From the NCBI RefSeq assembly GCF_025486315.1, contig NZ_JAOOPY010000001.1, positions 310,001-374,000 on the forward strand: DNA of 64,000 nt, read 5' to 3'. The position numbers and the translations under genes are program-made. How positions within the stretch are numbered: position 1 is the first letter of the stretch; each line of letters starts with the position of its first letter. This stretch comes from Variovorax sp. N23. Lineage in GTDB: Bacteria; Pseudomonadota; Gammaproteobacteria; Burkholderiales; Burkholderiaceae_C. The notes beneath the pieces were generated by a model that searched no databases, was not told the DNA's origin, and was given only the letters and a program-made list of their open reading frames with translations. This document shows positions 1 to 7,744 of the stretch, one piece after another.

Positions 1-226
1 GCTTCAGCGGCGAGTCGGCCGCCAGCAGCAGCTTGGGCAGTTGCCGCCAGATGGACGGATCGGCCAGCGGCTGCACATACGAATAGCTCAGCTGCGCGCC
101 GTTGCCGCCGCTCGCGCCGGCACCGGGCGTCGCCTTGTCGACCACGGTCACCTGGTGGCCTTCGCGTTGAAGGTGCCAGGCCGTCGCAAGGCCCACGATG
201 CCGGCCCCGAGCACACACACGTGCAT
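1..226 (-). CDS. dadA: D-amino acid dehydrogenase (FAD oxidoreductase), N-terminal part, cut by window edge
   Basis: Only the first 75 codons are in the window; the gene runs off position 1. The protein opens with a dinucleotide-binding fold: GAGIVGLATAWHL at residues 7-19 has the GxGxxG FAD loop, followed by an acidic-ended second strand (VTVVDK) and the GASGGNGAQLSYSY stretch typical of DadA-type enzymes. DadA oxidatively deaminates D-amino acids (D-alanine best known) and passes electrons to the respiratory chain at the inner membrane. The ATG at 226 follows a CTGGAG ribosome site. Glycine oxidase or another DAO-family enzyme is possible because the substrate region is missing. The neighbouring Asp/Glu racemase fits D-amino acid metabolism. 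Confidence 0.75.
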   Translation of the reverse strand, partial: MHVCVLGAGIVGLATAWHLQREGHQVTVVDKATPGAGASGGNGAQLSYSYVQPLADPSIWRQLPKLLLAADSPLK

Positions 227-243
227 GAAACACTCCAGAAATA

Positions 244-342
244 AAACTCACCCCCGATGCGCCTGCGGCGCCTCCCCCTCAAGGGGGCGCACCCGGCGGC
301 CTGGCAGAGCCAGTTCCGCGGGTGCTCTGGCATCCGGCCACG
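244..342 (-). repeat. Dispersed hairpin-rich repeat, copy A
   Basis: This 99-base block matches 20140-20238 on the opposite strand at 95 of 99 positions without gaps. It contains two strong stem-loops: CTGGC-AGA-GCCAG (301-313) and CCCCCT-CA-AGGGGG (275-288), and also GCGCC-TGC-GGCGC. It lies between the start of dadA and the divergent binding-protein gene. It encodes no plausible protein. It looks like a REP-like intergenic element. Confidence 0.85.
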
Positions 343-570
343 TGTGGCGCGCAGCGCAACGGATCACTGATATGCGCCGACTCTAGACCCGCGACCCGGC
401 CGCGTGAAATGCCGAAACAGCGGTCGGCCATAGCCGCAGGGCATGGCCTGCGGCACGCATAACTTTTGAACATGACCCTTGGCGCAAAAGGAATGATGGA
501 CTTCGGCGAACAAGTTTTTACACTGGCCCTTCCGTCATTTCCCTGTCACTTCCTTGCCGAAAGGGCTCGC
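343..570. other. Intergenic region between divergent dadA and gltI-like gene
   Basis: Between the repeat and the ABC binding-protein gene there is no credible gene. A perfect 8-bp inverted repeat, GCCGCAGG (433-440) and CCTGCGGC (447-454), forms a hairpin. A TACACT hexamer at 519-524 could be a -10 element for the downstream gene, but no good -35 partner is visible. A longer reading of the downstream gene starting at 466 is rejected because the signal peptide begins at 571. Confidence 0.4.
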
Positions 571-1449
571 ATGAAACTCTCCGTACTGATGGCCGCCGTG
601 CTGCTGACCGCCACCGGCGCCCAGGCTGCCGACACGCTGGCCAAGGTCGCCTCGTCGAACAAGATCACGATGGCGTACCGCGAATCGTCCGTGCCCTTCA
701 GCTACCTCGATGGCCCGAGCAAGCCCATCGGCTTCTCGGTCGAGCTGTCGAATGCCATCGTGGCGGAAGTGAAGAAGAAGCTGAACAAGCCGAACCTCGA
801 GGTGGCGTGGATGGCCGTCACCTCGCAGAACCGCATCCCGCTGCTGTCGAACGGCACGATCGACGTGGAATGCGGCTCGACCACCAACAACACCGCGCGC
901 GCCAAGGACGTGGCCTTCGCCATCAACCACTTCTACACCGGCACCCGCCTGCTGGTGAAGAAAACCTCGGGCATCAAGAACTACGCCGACCTCAAGGGCA
1001 AGCAGGTGGCCATCACCACCGGCACGACCAACATGCTGGTGGTGCGCAAGTACAACGAGGAAAAGAAGCTCGACATCGACATCCTCTCGGCCAAGGACCA
1101 TGCCGACGCGCTGCTGCTGGTCGAGAGCGACCGCGCCGCGGCCTTCGCGATGGACGACATCCTGCTGTACGGCCTGCGCTCCAACTCCAAGAACCCGGCC
1201 GCGCTCGAAGTGGTGGGCGACGCGCTGCAGGTCGAGCCCTATGCCTGCATGCTGCCCAAGGACGACCCGCAGTTCAAGGCGCTGGTCGACGGCGTGATCA
1301 CCGGGATGATGAAGTCGGGCGAGTTCGAGAAGCTCTACAACAAGTGGTTCCTCGGCCCGATCCCGCCCAAGGGCCTGCCCATCGGCCTGCCGATGAGCCA
1401 GGAGCTCAAGGACAACATCAAGACCCCGTCGGACAAGCCGGCGACTTGA
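571..1449 (+). CDS. Periplasmic amino-acid ABC transporter substrate-binding protein (glutamate/aspartate type)
   Basis: 292 residues. Residues 1-20 form a signal peptide ending GAQA|AD, which places the start at 571 rather than the in-frame ATG at 466. The mature protein is a family-3 solute-binding protein: ITMAYRESSVPFSYLD near the N terminus, then the FSVEL and IDVECGSTTNNTARA motifs characteristic of the GltI/AatJ group that binds glutamate and aspartate in the periplasm. No permease or ATPase gene is adjacent, so it is an orphan that must use a transporter encoded elsewhere. The racemase gene begins 14 bases after its stop, so the two are probably co-transcribed. Confidence 0.85.
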   Translation: MKLSVLMAAVLLTATGAQAADTLAKVASSNKITMAYRESSVPFSYLDGPSKPIGFSVELSNAIVAEVKKKLNKPNLEVAWMAVTSQNRIPLLSNGTIDVECGSTTNNTARAKDVAFAINHFYTGTRLLVKKTSGIKNYADLKGKQVAITTGTTNMLVVRKYNEEKKLDIDILSAKDHADALLLVESDRAAAFAMDDILLYGLRSNSKNPAALEVVGDALQVEPYACMLPKDDPQFKALVDGVITGMMKSGEFEKLYNKWFLGPIPPKGLPIGLPMSQELKDNIKTPSDKPAT

Positions 1450-1463
1450 TCGGGAACGCACGC

Positions 1464-2234
1464 ATGACGCAGGTGGTCGGCATCCTGGGTGGCATGGGCC
1501 CCGCGGCGGGCGCCGACTTCGTGCGGCTGTTCGTCGACGCGTGCGCGCAGCACATGCGCGCGGCTGGCGAGCCGGTGCGCGACCAGGCCTTTCCCGAGCA
1601 CTGGCTGGCGCAGGTGCCGGTGCCTGACCGCACCGGCGCGCTCGAGCGTTCGGGCGAGGGCGCGCACCAGCCGCTCGAGCCGATGCTGCAGGCGCTCGGC
1701 CGGCTGGCCGCGCTGGGCAGCCGTGCCGTCGCCATCGCCTGCAACACGGCGCACGCCTGGCATGCGACGCTGCAGCAGCGTTTTCCGCAGATCGAGCTGC
1801 TGCATGTGGCGCGCGAAGTCGCAGCGCACCTGGCGGCGCAGGGCCAGACGCAGGTGGCGCTGATGGCGACCGAAGGCACCTACCGCGTGCGCCTCTACGA
1901 AGAGGCACTGGCCGATGCCGGCCTCGAATGCCATCTGCCGCTGCCGGCCGAACGCGCGCTGGTGATGCGCGGCATCTACGACGGCGTGAAGGCCGGCGAC
2001 CTGCACCTGGCCGAGGCCTGTTTCTCCGAGGTCGCGCTGGCGCTGTCGCGGCGCCACGGCGACGTCGCCATCGTCATGGGCTGCACCGAGGTACCGCTGG
2101 GCCTGCAGGGCAGCGTGGCGACGCAGGGGCTGACGCTGGTCGACCCGGCGCGTGTGCTGGCCGGCGCGCTGGCGAACCGCGCCTACGCGGGGTCATCCCC
2201 TCACGGCACGTCGGGTTTCACCGGAATCGCCTAG
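1464..2234 (+). CDS. Aspartate/glutamate racemase family protein
   Basis: 256 residues, the usual size for the cofactor-independent Asp/Glu racemase superfamily. The N terminus GILGGMGPAAGADF matches the family opening. The two catalytic cysteines are present: C93 in ACNTAHAW and C207 in MGCTEV, placed to deprotonate the alpha carbon from opposite faces. The enzyme should interconvert L- and D-aspartate or glutamate in the cytoplasm. The ATG at 1464 is 14 bases after the binding-protein stop. Together with the upstream glutamate/aspartate binding protein and divergent dadA it suggests use of acidic or D-amino acids; the exact substrate cannot be read from sequence. Confidence 0.85.
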   Translation: MTQVVGILGGMGPAAGADFVRLFVDACAQHMRAAGEPVRDQAFPEHWLAQVPVPDRTGALERSGEGAHQPLEPMLQALGRLAALGSRAVAIACNTAHAWHATLQQRFPQIELLHVAREVAAHLAAQGQTQVALMATEGTYRVRLYEEALADAGLECHLPLPAERALVMRGIYDGVKAGDLHLAEACFSEVALALSRRHGDVAIVMGCTEVPLGLQGSVATQGLTLVDPARVLAGALANRAYAGSSPHGTSGFTGIA

Positions 2235-2303
2235 ATTGCGGCGTGCGTCCGTCCGGGCGCGCACCTTCCCGCAACCCTCCCGGCCGATTTCACAGGAGCG
2301 CCC

Positions 2304-3215
2304 ATGCCTTCTCACGACGATTCCCGAACGGACCTGCAAGCCGATTTCGATTCGCTGCGCCCCGGCGAGAGCACCTCGCAGGGCGCCACGCGCCGCACCG
2401 CGCTGAAGGCCGCGCTCGGCGCCGGCTATGCCGCGGCCACGTTGCCGGTCGCCGCGCAGACCGCGATCTCGACGTCGACCGACGGCCTGCAGGCCGGCCC
2501 GATCAAGTACCCCGTCAACGGCTTCCAGGTGCCGGCCTATGCGGCGGCGCCTTCGGGCAGGACCGGTCTGCCGGTGGTGCTCGTCATCCAGGAGATCTTC
2601 GGGGTGCACGAGTACATCGCCGACGTCTGCCGCCGCTTCGCCAAGCTGGGCTACCTGGCCATCGCGCCCGAGCTGTACGCCCGCCAGGGCGACCCGCGCA
2701 ACTACACCGAGATCCCGAAGCTGATGAGCGAGGTGGTGTCGAAGGTGCCCGATGCGCAGGTCATGGCCGACCTCGACGGCGCGCTGCAGTATGCGGCGGC
2801 CCACGGCGGCGACATCGCCAAGGCCGGCATCACCGGCTTCTGCTGGGGCGGCCGCATCGTCTGGCTGTACGCGGCCACGGGCAAGGTCAAGGCGGGCGTG
2901 GCCTGGTATGGCCGGCTCGTCGGCCAGCCCAGCGAGCTCACGCCCAGGCACCCGGTCGACGTCGCCGCGCAGCTCAAGGCGCCGGTGCTCGGCCTCTATG
3001 GCGGCAAGGACCAGGGTATCCCTCTTGACACGGTTGATAAGATGAAATCCGCCCTGGCCAGCGGAACCGACGCGGCCAAGGCATCGCAATTCGTCGTGTA
3101 CCCCGATGCGGGTCATGCGTTCCATGCCGACTACCGGCCGAGCTACCTCCAGGAGGCGGCCGACGACGGTTGGCGCCGGGCCCAGGCCTGGTTCAAGACG
3201 CACGGCGTCGCTTAA
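2304..3215 (+). CDS. Dienelactone hydrolase family protein with Tat-type leader
   Basis: 303 residues. An RR pair at 30-31 followed by a hydrophobic stretch ending PVAAQ suggests export by the Tat route. The body is an alpha/beta hydrolase of the dienelactone hydrolase family. The triad is visible as C180 in GFCWGG, D236 in GGKDQG and H271 in DAGHAF. Such enzymes hydrolyse dienelactone in chlorocatechol breakdown, but exported relatives often act on other esters or lactones, so the substrate is unknown. No chlorocatechol genes lie nearby. It is separated from the racemase by 69 bases. Confidence 0.85.
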   Translation: MPSHDDSRTDLQADFDSLRPGESTSQGATRRTALKAALGAGYAAATLPVAAQTAISTSTDGLQAGPIKYPVNGFQVPAYAAAPSGRTGLPVVLVIQEIFGVHEYIADVCRRFAKLGYLAIAPELYARQGDPRNYTEIPKLMSEVVSKVPDAQVMADLDGALQYAAAHGGDIAKAGITGFCWGGRIVWLYAATGKVKAGVAWYGRLVGQPSELTPRHPVDVAAQLKAPVLGLYGGKDQGIPLDTVDKMKSALASGTDAAKASQFVVYPDAGHAFHADYRPSYLQEAADDGWRRAQAWFKTHGVA

Positions 3216-3278
3216 CCCTCGGCACGGCGTCGCCTAGCCGGAGGGCGGGGCGGCACCCGCCTCGCGCACGACGAACAG

Positions 3279-3299
3279 CCGCCCTTCGGGGCGGTTTTT
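3279..3299 (+). terminator. Rho-independent terminator after the dienelactone hydrolase gene
   Basis: Perfect stem CCGCCC (3279-3284), TTCG tetraloop, GGGCGG (3289-3294), followed by five T residues. It separates the hydrolase gene from the ZIP transporter gene. Confidence 0.85.
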
Positions 3300-3323
3300 G
3301 TTGGGGCACTGGAAAAAGCGTTT

Positions 3324-4184
3324 ATGAACCTGTTGATCATCCTCGCGGCCACGCTGGTCGCCGGCATCGGAAGCGTGTGGGTCGCGGCCTTGCTGATGCG
3401 CGTGGGCGTGCGCAACAACGGCGGCGTCAATGCGCAGCACCTGTTGAGCCTGGCGGCCGGCGCGCTGCTCGCCACCGCCTTCATGCACCTGCTGCCCGAG
3501 GCCTTCGAGAGCGGCATCGAACCGTCCTGGCTGTTCGGCACGCTGCTGTTCGGCGTGGTCTTCTTCTTCCTGCTCGACAAGGCCGAGCTGTGGCACCACG
3601 GGCACGAGCACCATGCCGACGCGCACGGGCACGATCATGACCACGCGCACGGCCATGCCCACGCCCCGCGCACCGGCGGCTGGGCGGTGCTCACCGGCGA
3701 CAGCGTGCACTGCTTCGGCGACGGCATCCTGATCGCGTCCGCTTTCGTCGCCGACATCCGGCTCGGGCTGGTGGCCGCGCTGGCGGTGCTGGCGCACGAG
3801 GTGCCGCATCACATCGGCGATCTGGTCGTGCTGCGCCAGACCTCGTCCAACTCGAAGATCGCGCTGGTGAAGGTGTCGCTGGCCGGCACCATGACCGCGC
3901 TCGGCGGCCTGGTGGGCTGGTGGCTGGTCGATCAGCTGCACGGCTGGCTGCCGTACTTCCTGGTGCTGGCGAGCAGCAGCTTCGTCTACGTGGCGCTGGC
4001 CGACCTGATTCCCCAGTTGCAGAAGCAGCTGCCGGCGCGGCAGACCTTCGCGCAGATTGCCTGGCTGGCCGTCGGCATCGCGCTGGTCACGTTGGTGAGC
4101 CGGCTCGCGCATGGCGAGCACGACCACGGGAACGACGCGCCTGGCGCGGTGCACAACGAAGAAGGCCCGGACCACAGGCATTGA
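3324..4184 (+). CDS. ZIP-family metal (zinc/iron) transporter
   Basis: 286 residues with about eight hydrophobic segments. A histidine-rich cytoplasmic loop (residues 91-114, mostly H, D and A) lies between membrane segments 3 and 4, the hallmark of ZIP permeases. The metal-site motifs are present: HCFGDG (129-134) in segment 4 and HEVPHHIGD (158-166) in segment 5. A second short His cluster lies at the C terminus. ZIP proteins import zinc or other divalent metals across the inner membrane. It has its own transcription unit, starting about 30 bases after a terminator. A putative zinc-responsive operon lies about 0.4 kb downstream on the other strand. Confidence 0.88.
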   Translation: MNLLIILAATLVAGIGSVWVAALLMRVGVRNNGGVNAQHLLSLAAGALLATAFMHLLPEAFESGIEPSWLFGTLLFGVVFFFLLDKAELWHHGHEHHADAHGHDHDHAHGHAHAPRTGGWAVLTGDSVHCFGDGILIASAFVADIRLGLVAALAVLAHEVPHHIGDLVVLRQTSSNSKIALVKVSLAGTMTALGGLVGWWLVDQLHGWLPYFLVLASSSFVYVALADLIPQLQKQLPARQTFAQIAWLAVGIALVTLVSRLAHGEHDHGNDAPGAVHNEEGPDHRH

Positions 4185-4302
4185 GGCGGTCTTGCGGCAC
4201 CTCGAAGGCCCCTTCCGACATCGGGGCGGCTTCCCGGCTGTTGCGTCGCCGGCCGTTGAGGCGCAGCATCGTGGCTACCGACTTCTTGCACGGAACCCGA
4301 CC

Positions 4303-4542
4303 ATGACTGCAGCCCGCCCTCCGCGCCCCAGTGCCCCACCGCCGATCACCGACACGGAAGACGTCGATGACGACCTGAGCGCCGACGGTTTCGATTCGGC
4401 CGACGCCGATGACGCCGACAGCGAAGGCCCGGACCTGCTGGCCGAGGAGACCGGCATCGACCTCACCGACGCGAGCGAACTCGACGCCGACAACGTGCCC
4501 GCCGACGAAGAGCACGACCGCGTGTTCCAGGCGCCGGATTGA
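4303..4542 (+). CDS. Small highly acidic protein of unknown function
   Basis: 79 residues beginning MTAARPPRPSAPPP and continuing as a low-complexity stretch in which roughly one third of residues are D or E. No domain, signal peptide or membrane segment is visible, and it is probably disordered. The start at 4303 is chosen because upstream in-frame sequence (from 4111) overlaps the ZIP gene and looks like a frame shadow. The 118-base gap from the ZIP gene holds nothing recognisable. Similar short acidic proteins are commonly annotated as hypothetical in Comamonadaceae. I do not recognise a function. Confidence 0.55.
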   Translation: MTAARPPRPSAPPPITDTEDVDDDLSADGFDSADADDADSEGPDLLAEETGIDLTDASELDADNVPADEEHDRVFQAPD

Positions 4543-4608
4543 GGCCCAGGCCTGGTCCGCGGCGTCGCCGCGTGTCGACTTGCAGTGCGCAGCGAGCGCG
4601 CGCTTGGC

Positions 4609-5190
4609 CTATTTCGCCGAGGCAGGCGCCGTGTACGCCGTCACGCTCTGCGCCTCCATGCGGTAGCCGGCCACGCCCATGCCGGAATTGCTGCGCGCCG
4701 CCTTGAGCGTGCCGACCACCCACACCGCGTCCATCGAGCGGAACTTCGCGGCCTTCGCGGGGTGCACATGCAGGATCTGGTTGGCCGGCGGTGGCGGCGT
4801 GTGGATGCAGGCGCCGAAGTAGGGCACCAGCAGGAACTCGGTGATCTCGCCGGCCTTCTTCTGCTCCAGCGGCACGATGTAGCCCGGGATCTTCACCTGG
4901 GCGCCGTCCATGGCGGGGTTGACCGGCGCGTTGTCGAAGGCGGCCTGCATCTTCTTCATCAGCGCGGCGGCGCGCGGGTCGCCGTCCTTCAACTGGCCGG
5001 GGTCGGTGGCGCCGATCTCCTTCATCGGGTCCCAGTCCTGGGGCACCAGGTCGTCCCAGGTGATCTCGCGCGCGGCGCCCGGCGTGGGCTTGGGGGAGGC
5101 GGGCTCGGCGGCGAAGGTGAGGCCCATCACCGAAGCGCCGATTACGCCGAGTGCGGCGATCACGAGGCGTCGAGGGGAAGAGGTCGTCAT
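4609..5190 (-). CDS. DUF3299 domain-containing exported protein
   Basis: 193 residues with a signal peptide (residues 1-28, ending TFAAE). The mature part carries the DUF3299 core: ITWDDLVPQDWDP, then IPGYIVPLE, then FLLVPYFGACIHTPPPPANQ. The conserved cysteine and histidine in ACIHTPPPP could bind metal. The function is not established. It is the last gene of an operon with an FtsX-like permease, an ABC ATPase and a DUF2796 protein; the same four-gene set is known from zinc-starvation operons of other proteobacteria (Pseudomonas aeruginosa PA4063-PA4066). A periplasmic role in metal handling is therefore likely but inferred. Confidence 0.85.
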   Translation of the reverse strand: MTTSSPRRLVIAALGVIGASVMGLTFAAEPASPKPTPGAAREITWDDLVPQDWDPMKEIGATDPGQLKDGDPRAAALMKKMQAAFDNAPVNPAMDGAQVKIPGYIVPLEQKKAGEITEFLLVPYFGACIHTPPPPANQILHVHPAKAAKFRSMDAVWVVGTLKAARSNSGMGVAGYRMEAQSVTAYTAPASAK

Positions 5191-5233
5191 GGTCGGTCCT
5201 TGGATTCGTCGTGTGCGGCGTGGCGATGATGCG

Positions 5234-6496
5234 CTACAGACGCGGCGAGAGTCCGTCGGCCAGCGACAGGCGGTAGGCGCGCAGGGCGGGCAGCAGGCTG
5301 GCGGCCCAGCCGGCCAGCAGCAGCGCCGCGACCAGCAGGCCTTCGTTCGCGGTGGGGGCCGAGAGTGCCAGCGTCAGCCCGAAGTGTGCCTGCAGCCACG
5401 GCGACAGCGATGCGATGCCCACGGCCGCTGCCGCGGCACCCAGCACCACGCCGGCCAGCGTGACCAGCGCGCCTTCGATGGCCAGCAGCGCCAGCACATG
5501 GCGCAGCATGGCGCCGGCCGCGCGCAGCACGGCGAGCTCGCGGCGGCGCTGGTCGAGGCCGGCGAGCACCACCGCCACCAGGCCGGCCAGGCTCACCAGC
5601 GCGACCAGGGCCGACATCAGCAGCAGCGCGTTCTCGCCGACGCCGATCACGTCCCACAGCTCGTCGAGCGCGACGCCGGGCAGCACCGCCATCAGCGGCT
5701 CGCCGCTGTACGTCGACACCCAGCGCTGGACGCCGAACACGGCGGCGCGGTTCTTCAGGCCCACCAGCGCGGCCGTCACGTTCTTCGGCGTGAGGTCGAT
5801 CTGCCCCAGCTGCGCTGCCGGCACGCGCAGGCCCGGCAGCGGCGCACCGCCGCGCCAGTCGAGGTGGATCGCTTCCATCGCCTGCAGGCCGATGTGCACC
5901 GTGCGGTCGACCGGCGTGCCGGTGCGCGCCAGGATGCCGACCACGGTGAAGGGCTTGTCGGCGTGCTCGGCCACCGTGAGTTCGCCGGTGCCGTGGGCCA
6001 GCGTGATGCGCTGGCCCACGCGGTAGCCCAGGCGCTCGGCCACGTCGGCACCGATGACGGCGTCGAACAGCGCGCCGAAGGGCCGGCCTTCGCGTAGCAC
6101 CAGCGCCTGATGGTCGCCGTAGTGGAAGTGCGTGAAGTAGGCCGGTGTGGTCGCGAGCACCGCGAAGCCGCGGTGCGAATCGCCCAGCGACAGCGGCACC
6201 ACCCAGTCGACGCCCTCGTGCGCCGACAGCGCCTGCACGCTCTGCCAGGCGATGTTGTTGGTCGCCGAGCCGATGCGGAACACCGAATACAGCAGCAGCT
6301 GCGTCGAGCCGGTGCGCGCGCCGACGATCAGGTCGGTGCCCGAGACGGCCGACGAGAAGCTCTCGCGCAACTGCGTGCGGATGCGCTCGACGCCCAGCAG
6401 CAGCACCGTCGATAGCGCGATCGACAGGACCGTCAGCACCAGCGTGAAGCGGCGGTTCCAGGCGCTGCGCCAGGCGATGGAGAAGAGGGCGCTCAT
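5234..6496 (-). CDS. FtsX/MacB-type ABC transporter permease
   Basis: 420 residues. One membrane segment near the N terminus (residues 18-37), a large periplasmic domain (about 40-290), then three C-terminal membrane segments and the LRAAGAMLRHVLALLAIEG coupling motif. This is the MacB/FtsX topology of mechanotransmission ABC systems, which usually act on periplasmic or lipoprotein substrates rather than importing solutes. Its ATG overlaps the ATPase stop in an ATGA junction at 6493-6496, so the two are translationally coupled. The chosen start gives the standard N terminus (MSALFSIAWRSAWNRR). The substrate is unknown; context suggests metal homeostasis. Confidence 0.88.
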   Translation of the reverse strand: MSALFSIAWRSAWNRRFTLVLTVLSIALSTVLLLGVERIRTQLRESFSSAVSGTDLIVGARTGSTQLLLYSVFRIGSATNNIAWQSVQALSAHEGVDWVVPLSLGDSHRGFAVLATTPAYFTHFHYGDHQALVLREGRPFGALFDAVIGADVAERLGYRVGQRITLAHGTGELTVAEHADKPFTVVGILARTGTPVDRTVHIGLQAMEAIHLDWRGGAPLPGLRVPAAQLGQIDLTPKNVTAALVGLKNRAAVFGVQRWVSTYSGEPLMAVLPGVALDELWDVIGVGENALLLMSALVALVSLAGLVAVVLAGLDQRRRELAVLRAAGAMLRHVLALLAIEGALVTLAGVVLGAAAAAVGIASLSPWLQAHFGLTLALSAPTANEGLLVAALLLAGWAASLLPALRAYRLSLADGLSPRL

Positions 6497-7191
6497 GCCG
6501 GGTTGCTCCGCGCGCGGTTGATGTCCGGCAGGCTCAGCTCGCGCCCGAAGCGGGCGGCCAGGCGGCGGTCGTGGCTCACGAAGACCAGCGCGCTGTGGTG
6601 CGTGGCGCAGGCGGCCAGCAGCACGTCGAGGAAGGCGTCGCGGTGCGCCTCGTCGAGTGCCGAGGTCGGCTCGTCGGCGATCACCAGCTCGGGCCGGCCG
6701 ATGAGCGCGCGCGCCGCGGCCACGCGTTGCTGCTGGCCGACCGACAGCTTCATCGCCGGCCGGCGCCATAGCGCGGGCTCGAGCCCCATGCCGTCGAGCA
6801 GTGCTTCGGCCTGCGCGCGCGCCGAACCTTCCTGCGCCGCCTGCGCCCGGCGGCGCGGCGAGAAGCGGCAGGGCAGCAGCACGTTGTCGAGCATGCTGAG
6901 GTAGGGCAGCAGGTTGAACTGCTGGAAGATGTAGCCGACGTGCGCCACGCGGCAGCGGTCGCGCGCGGCGCCCGAGAGCGCGGCCCAGTCGTGCCCCAGC
7001 AGCGTGACGCGGCCGGCATCGGCCACCAGCACACCGGCCATCAGCGACAGCAGCGTGCTCTTGCCGCAGCCGCTCGGGCCGTGCAGGAAGAGCGTCTCGC
7101 CGGCGGCGACGTGCAGCCGCTCGACGTCGATGCAGGGCGCGGCGCCCGGCCAGCCGAAGCGCAGGGCCTCGATCGAGAGAACGGTGTTCAC
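6493..7191 (-). CDS. ABC transporter ATP-binding protein (LolD/MacB-like)
   Basis: 232 residues. Walker A GPSGCGKST at 38-46, Q-loop around residue 90 (YIFQQFNLLPYLS), signature LSVGQ at 149-153, Walker B LVIADEP at 169-175 and the switch histidine in VSHDRR. It belongs to the LolD/MacB branch that partners FtsX-like permeases. The start is a GTG at 7191, seven bases after the DUF2796 stop; no better ATG exists in frame close by. The signature LSVGQ replaces the commoner LSGGQ, a tolerated variation. Confidence 0.88.
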   Translation of the reverse strand: MNTVLSIEALRFGWPGAAPCIDVERLHVAAGETLFLHGPSGCGKSTLLSLMAGVLVADAGRVTLLGHDWAALSGAARDRCRVAHVGYIFQQFNLLPYLSMLDNVLLPCRFSPRRRAQAAQEGSARAQAEALLDGMGLEPALWRRPAMKLSVGQQQRVAAARALIGRPELVIADEPTSALDEAHRDAFLDVLLAACATHHSALVFVSHDRRLAARFGRELSLPDINRARSNPA

Positions 7192-7198
7192 CGCGGCG

Positions 7199-7744
7199 TC
7201 ACTTGCTCCACGCGATGCGCGCGTTGGGCCGCTTGAGCGTGCGCTTGAACTGGCCTTGCGGCGCGACGATCTGCACCTCGATCTGGCGCGGGCCCTTGAA
7301 GGCGGTGAACAGGCCGACATCGATGAACCTGGTGGCGGCGGCGCTGGCGCAGTTGAAGGCGAAGGTCGCGTCCAGGTCGGCATGGCCGGCGCTCGGTGCG
7401 CCCGCGGGCGTGGCGCCCAGGCCCAGCACCGGCGCGCGCAGTTCGACCGGGCCCAGCTTGCAGTTGCCGGCCGGGTCGATGGTAAAGAGCGTGTCGGCCG
7501 CGCGCAGCTTGGCCACCGCTTCGTCGACCGCCTTCTTCTCGTCGTCGGTGCGCGGGGCGCGCTCGAAGCCGACGAAGTTGTCGAGCGGGGCTTCCATCGT
7601 GATGACGACCGTCGGGCCGTCGACCACGACGTCGAGCTTGATCTGGCCGTGCACATGGGCAGGCTGCGATTGCGCATGCAGCGCGAAGGGGGCCGCGGCG
7701 AGCGCGGCGGAAGCGAGAAGACGGAGGATGCGTCCGCAAATCAT
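7199..7744 (-). CDS. DUF2796 domain-containing periplasmic protein
   Basis: 181 residues with a signal peptide (about residues 1-25, ending FALHAQ). The mature N terminus carries an HVHG motif, a likely metal-binding HxH, followed by the DUF2796 pattern: LDVVVDGPTVVITMEAPL, then NFVGFERAPRTDDEK. Family members are small zinc-associated periplasmic proteins; the paired ABC system and DUF3299 gene are usually adjacent, as here. The ATG at 7744 overlaps the stop of the sulfurtransferase gene (7741-7744, ATGA), so the operon continues upstream. It is probably a periplasmic zinc-binding component, but biochemical evidence for the family is thin. Confidence 0.85.
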   Translation of the reverse strand: MICGRILRLLASAALAAAPFALHAQSQPAHVHGQIKLDVVVDGPTVVITMEAPLDNFVGFERAPRTDDEKKAVDEAVAKLRAADTLFTIDPAGNCKLGPVELRAPVLGLGATPAGAPSAGHADLDATFAFNCASAAATRFIDVGLFTAFKGPRQIEVQIVAPQGQFKRTLKRPNARIAWSK

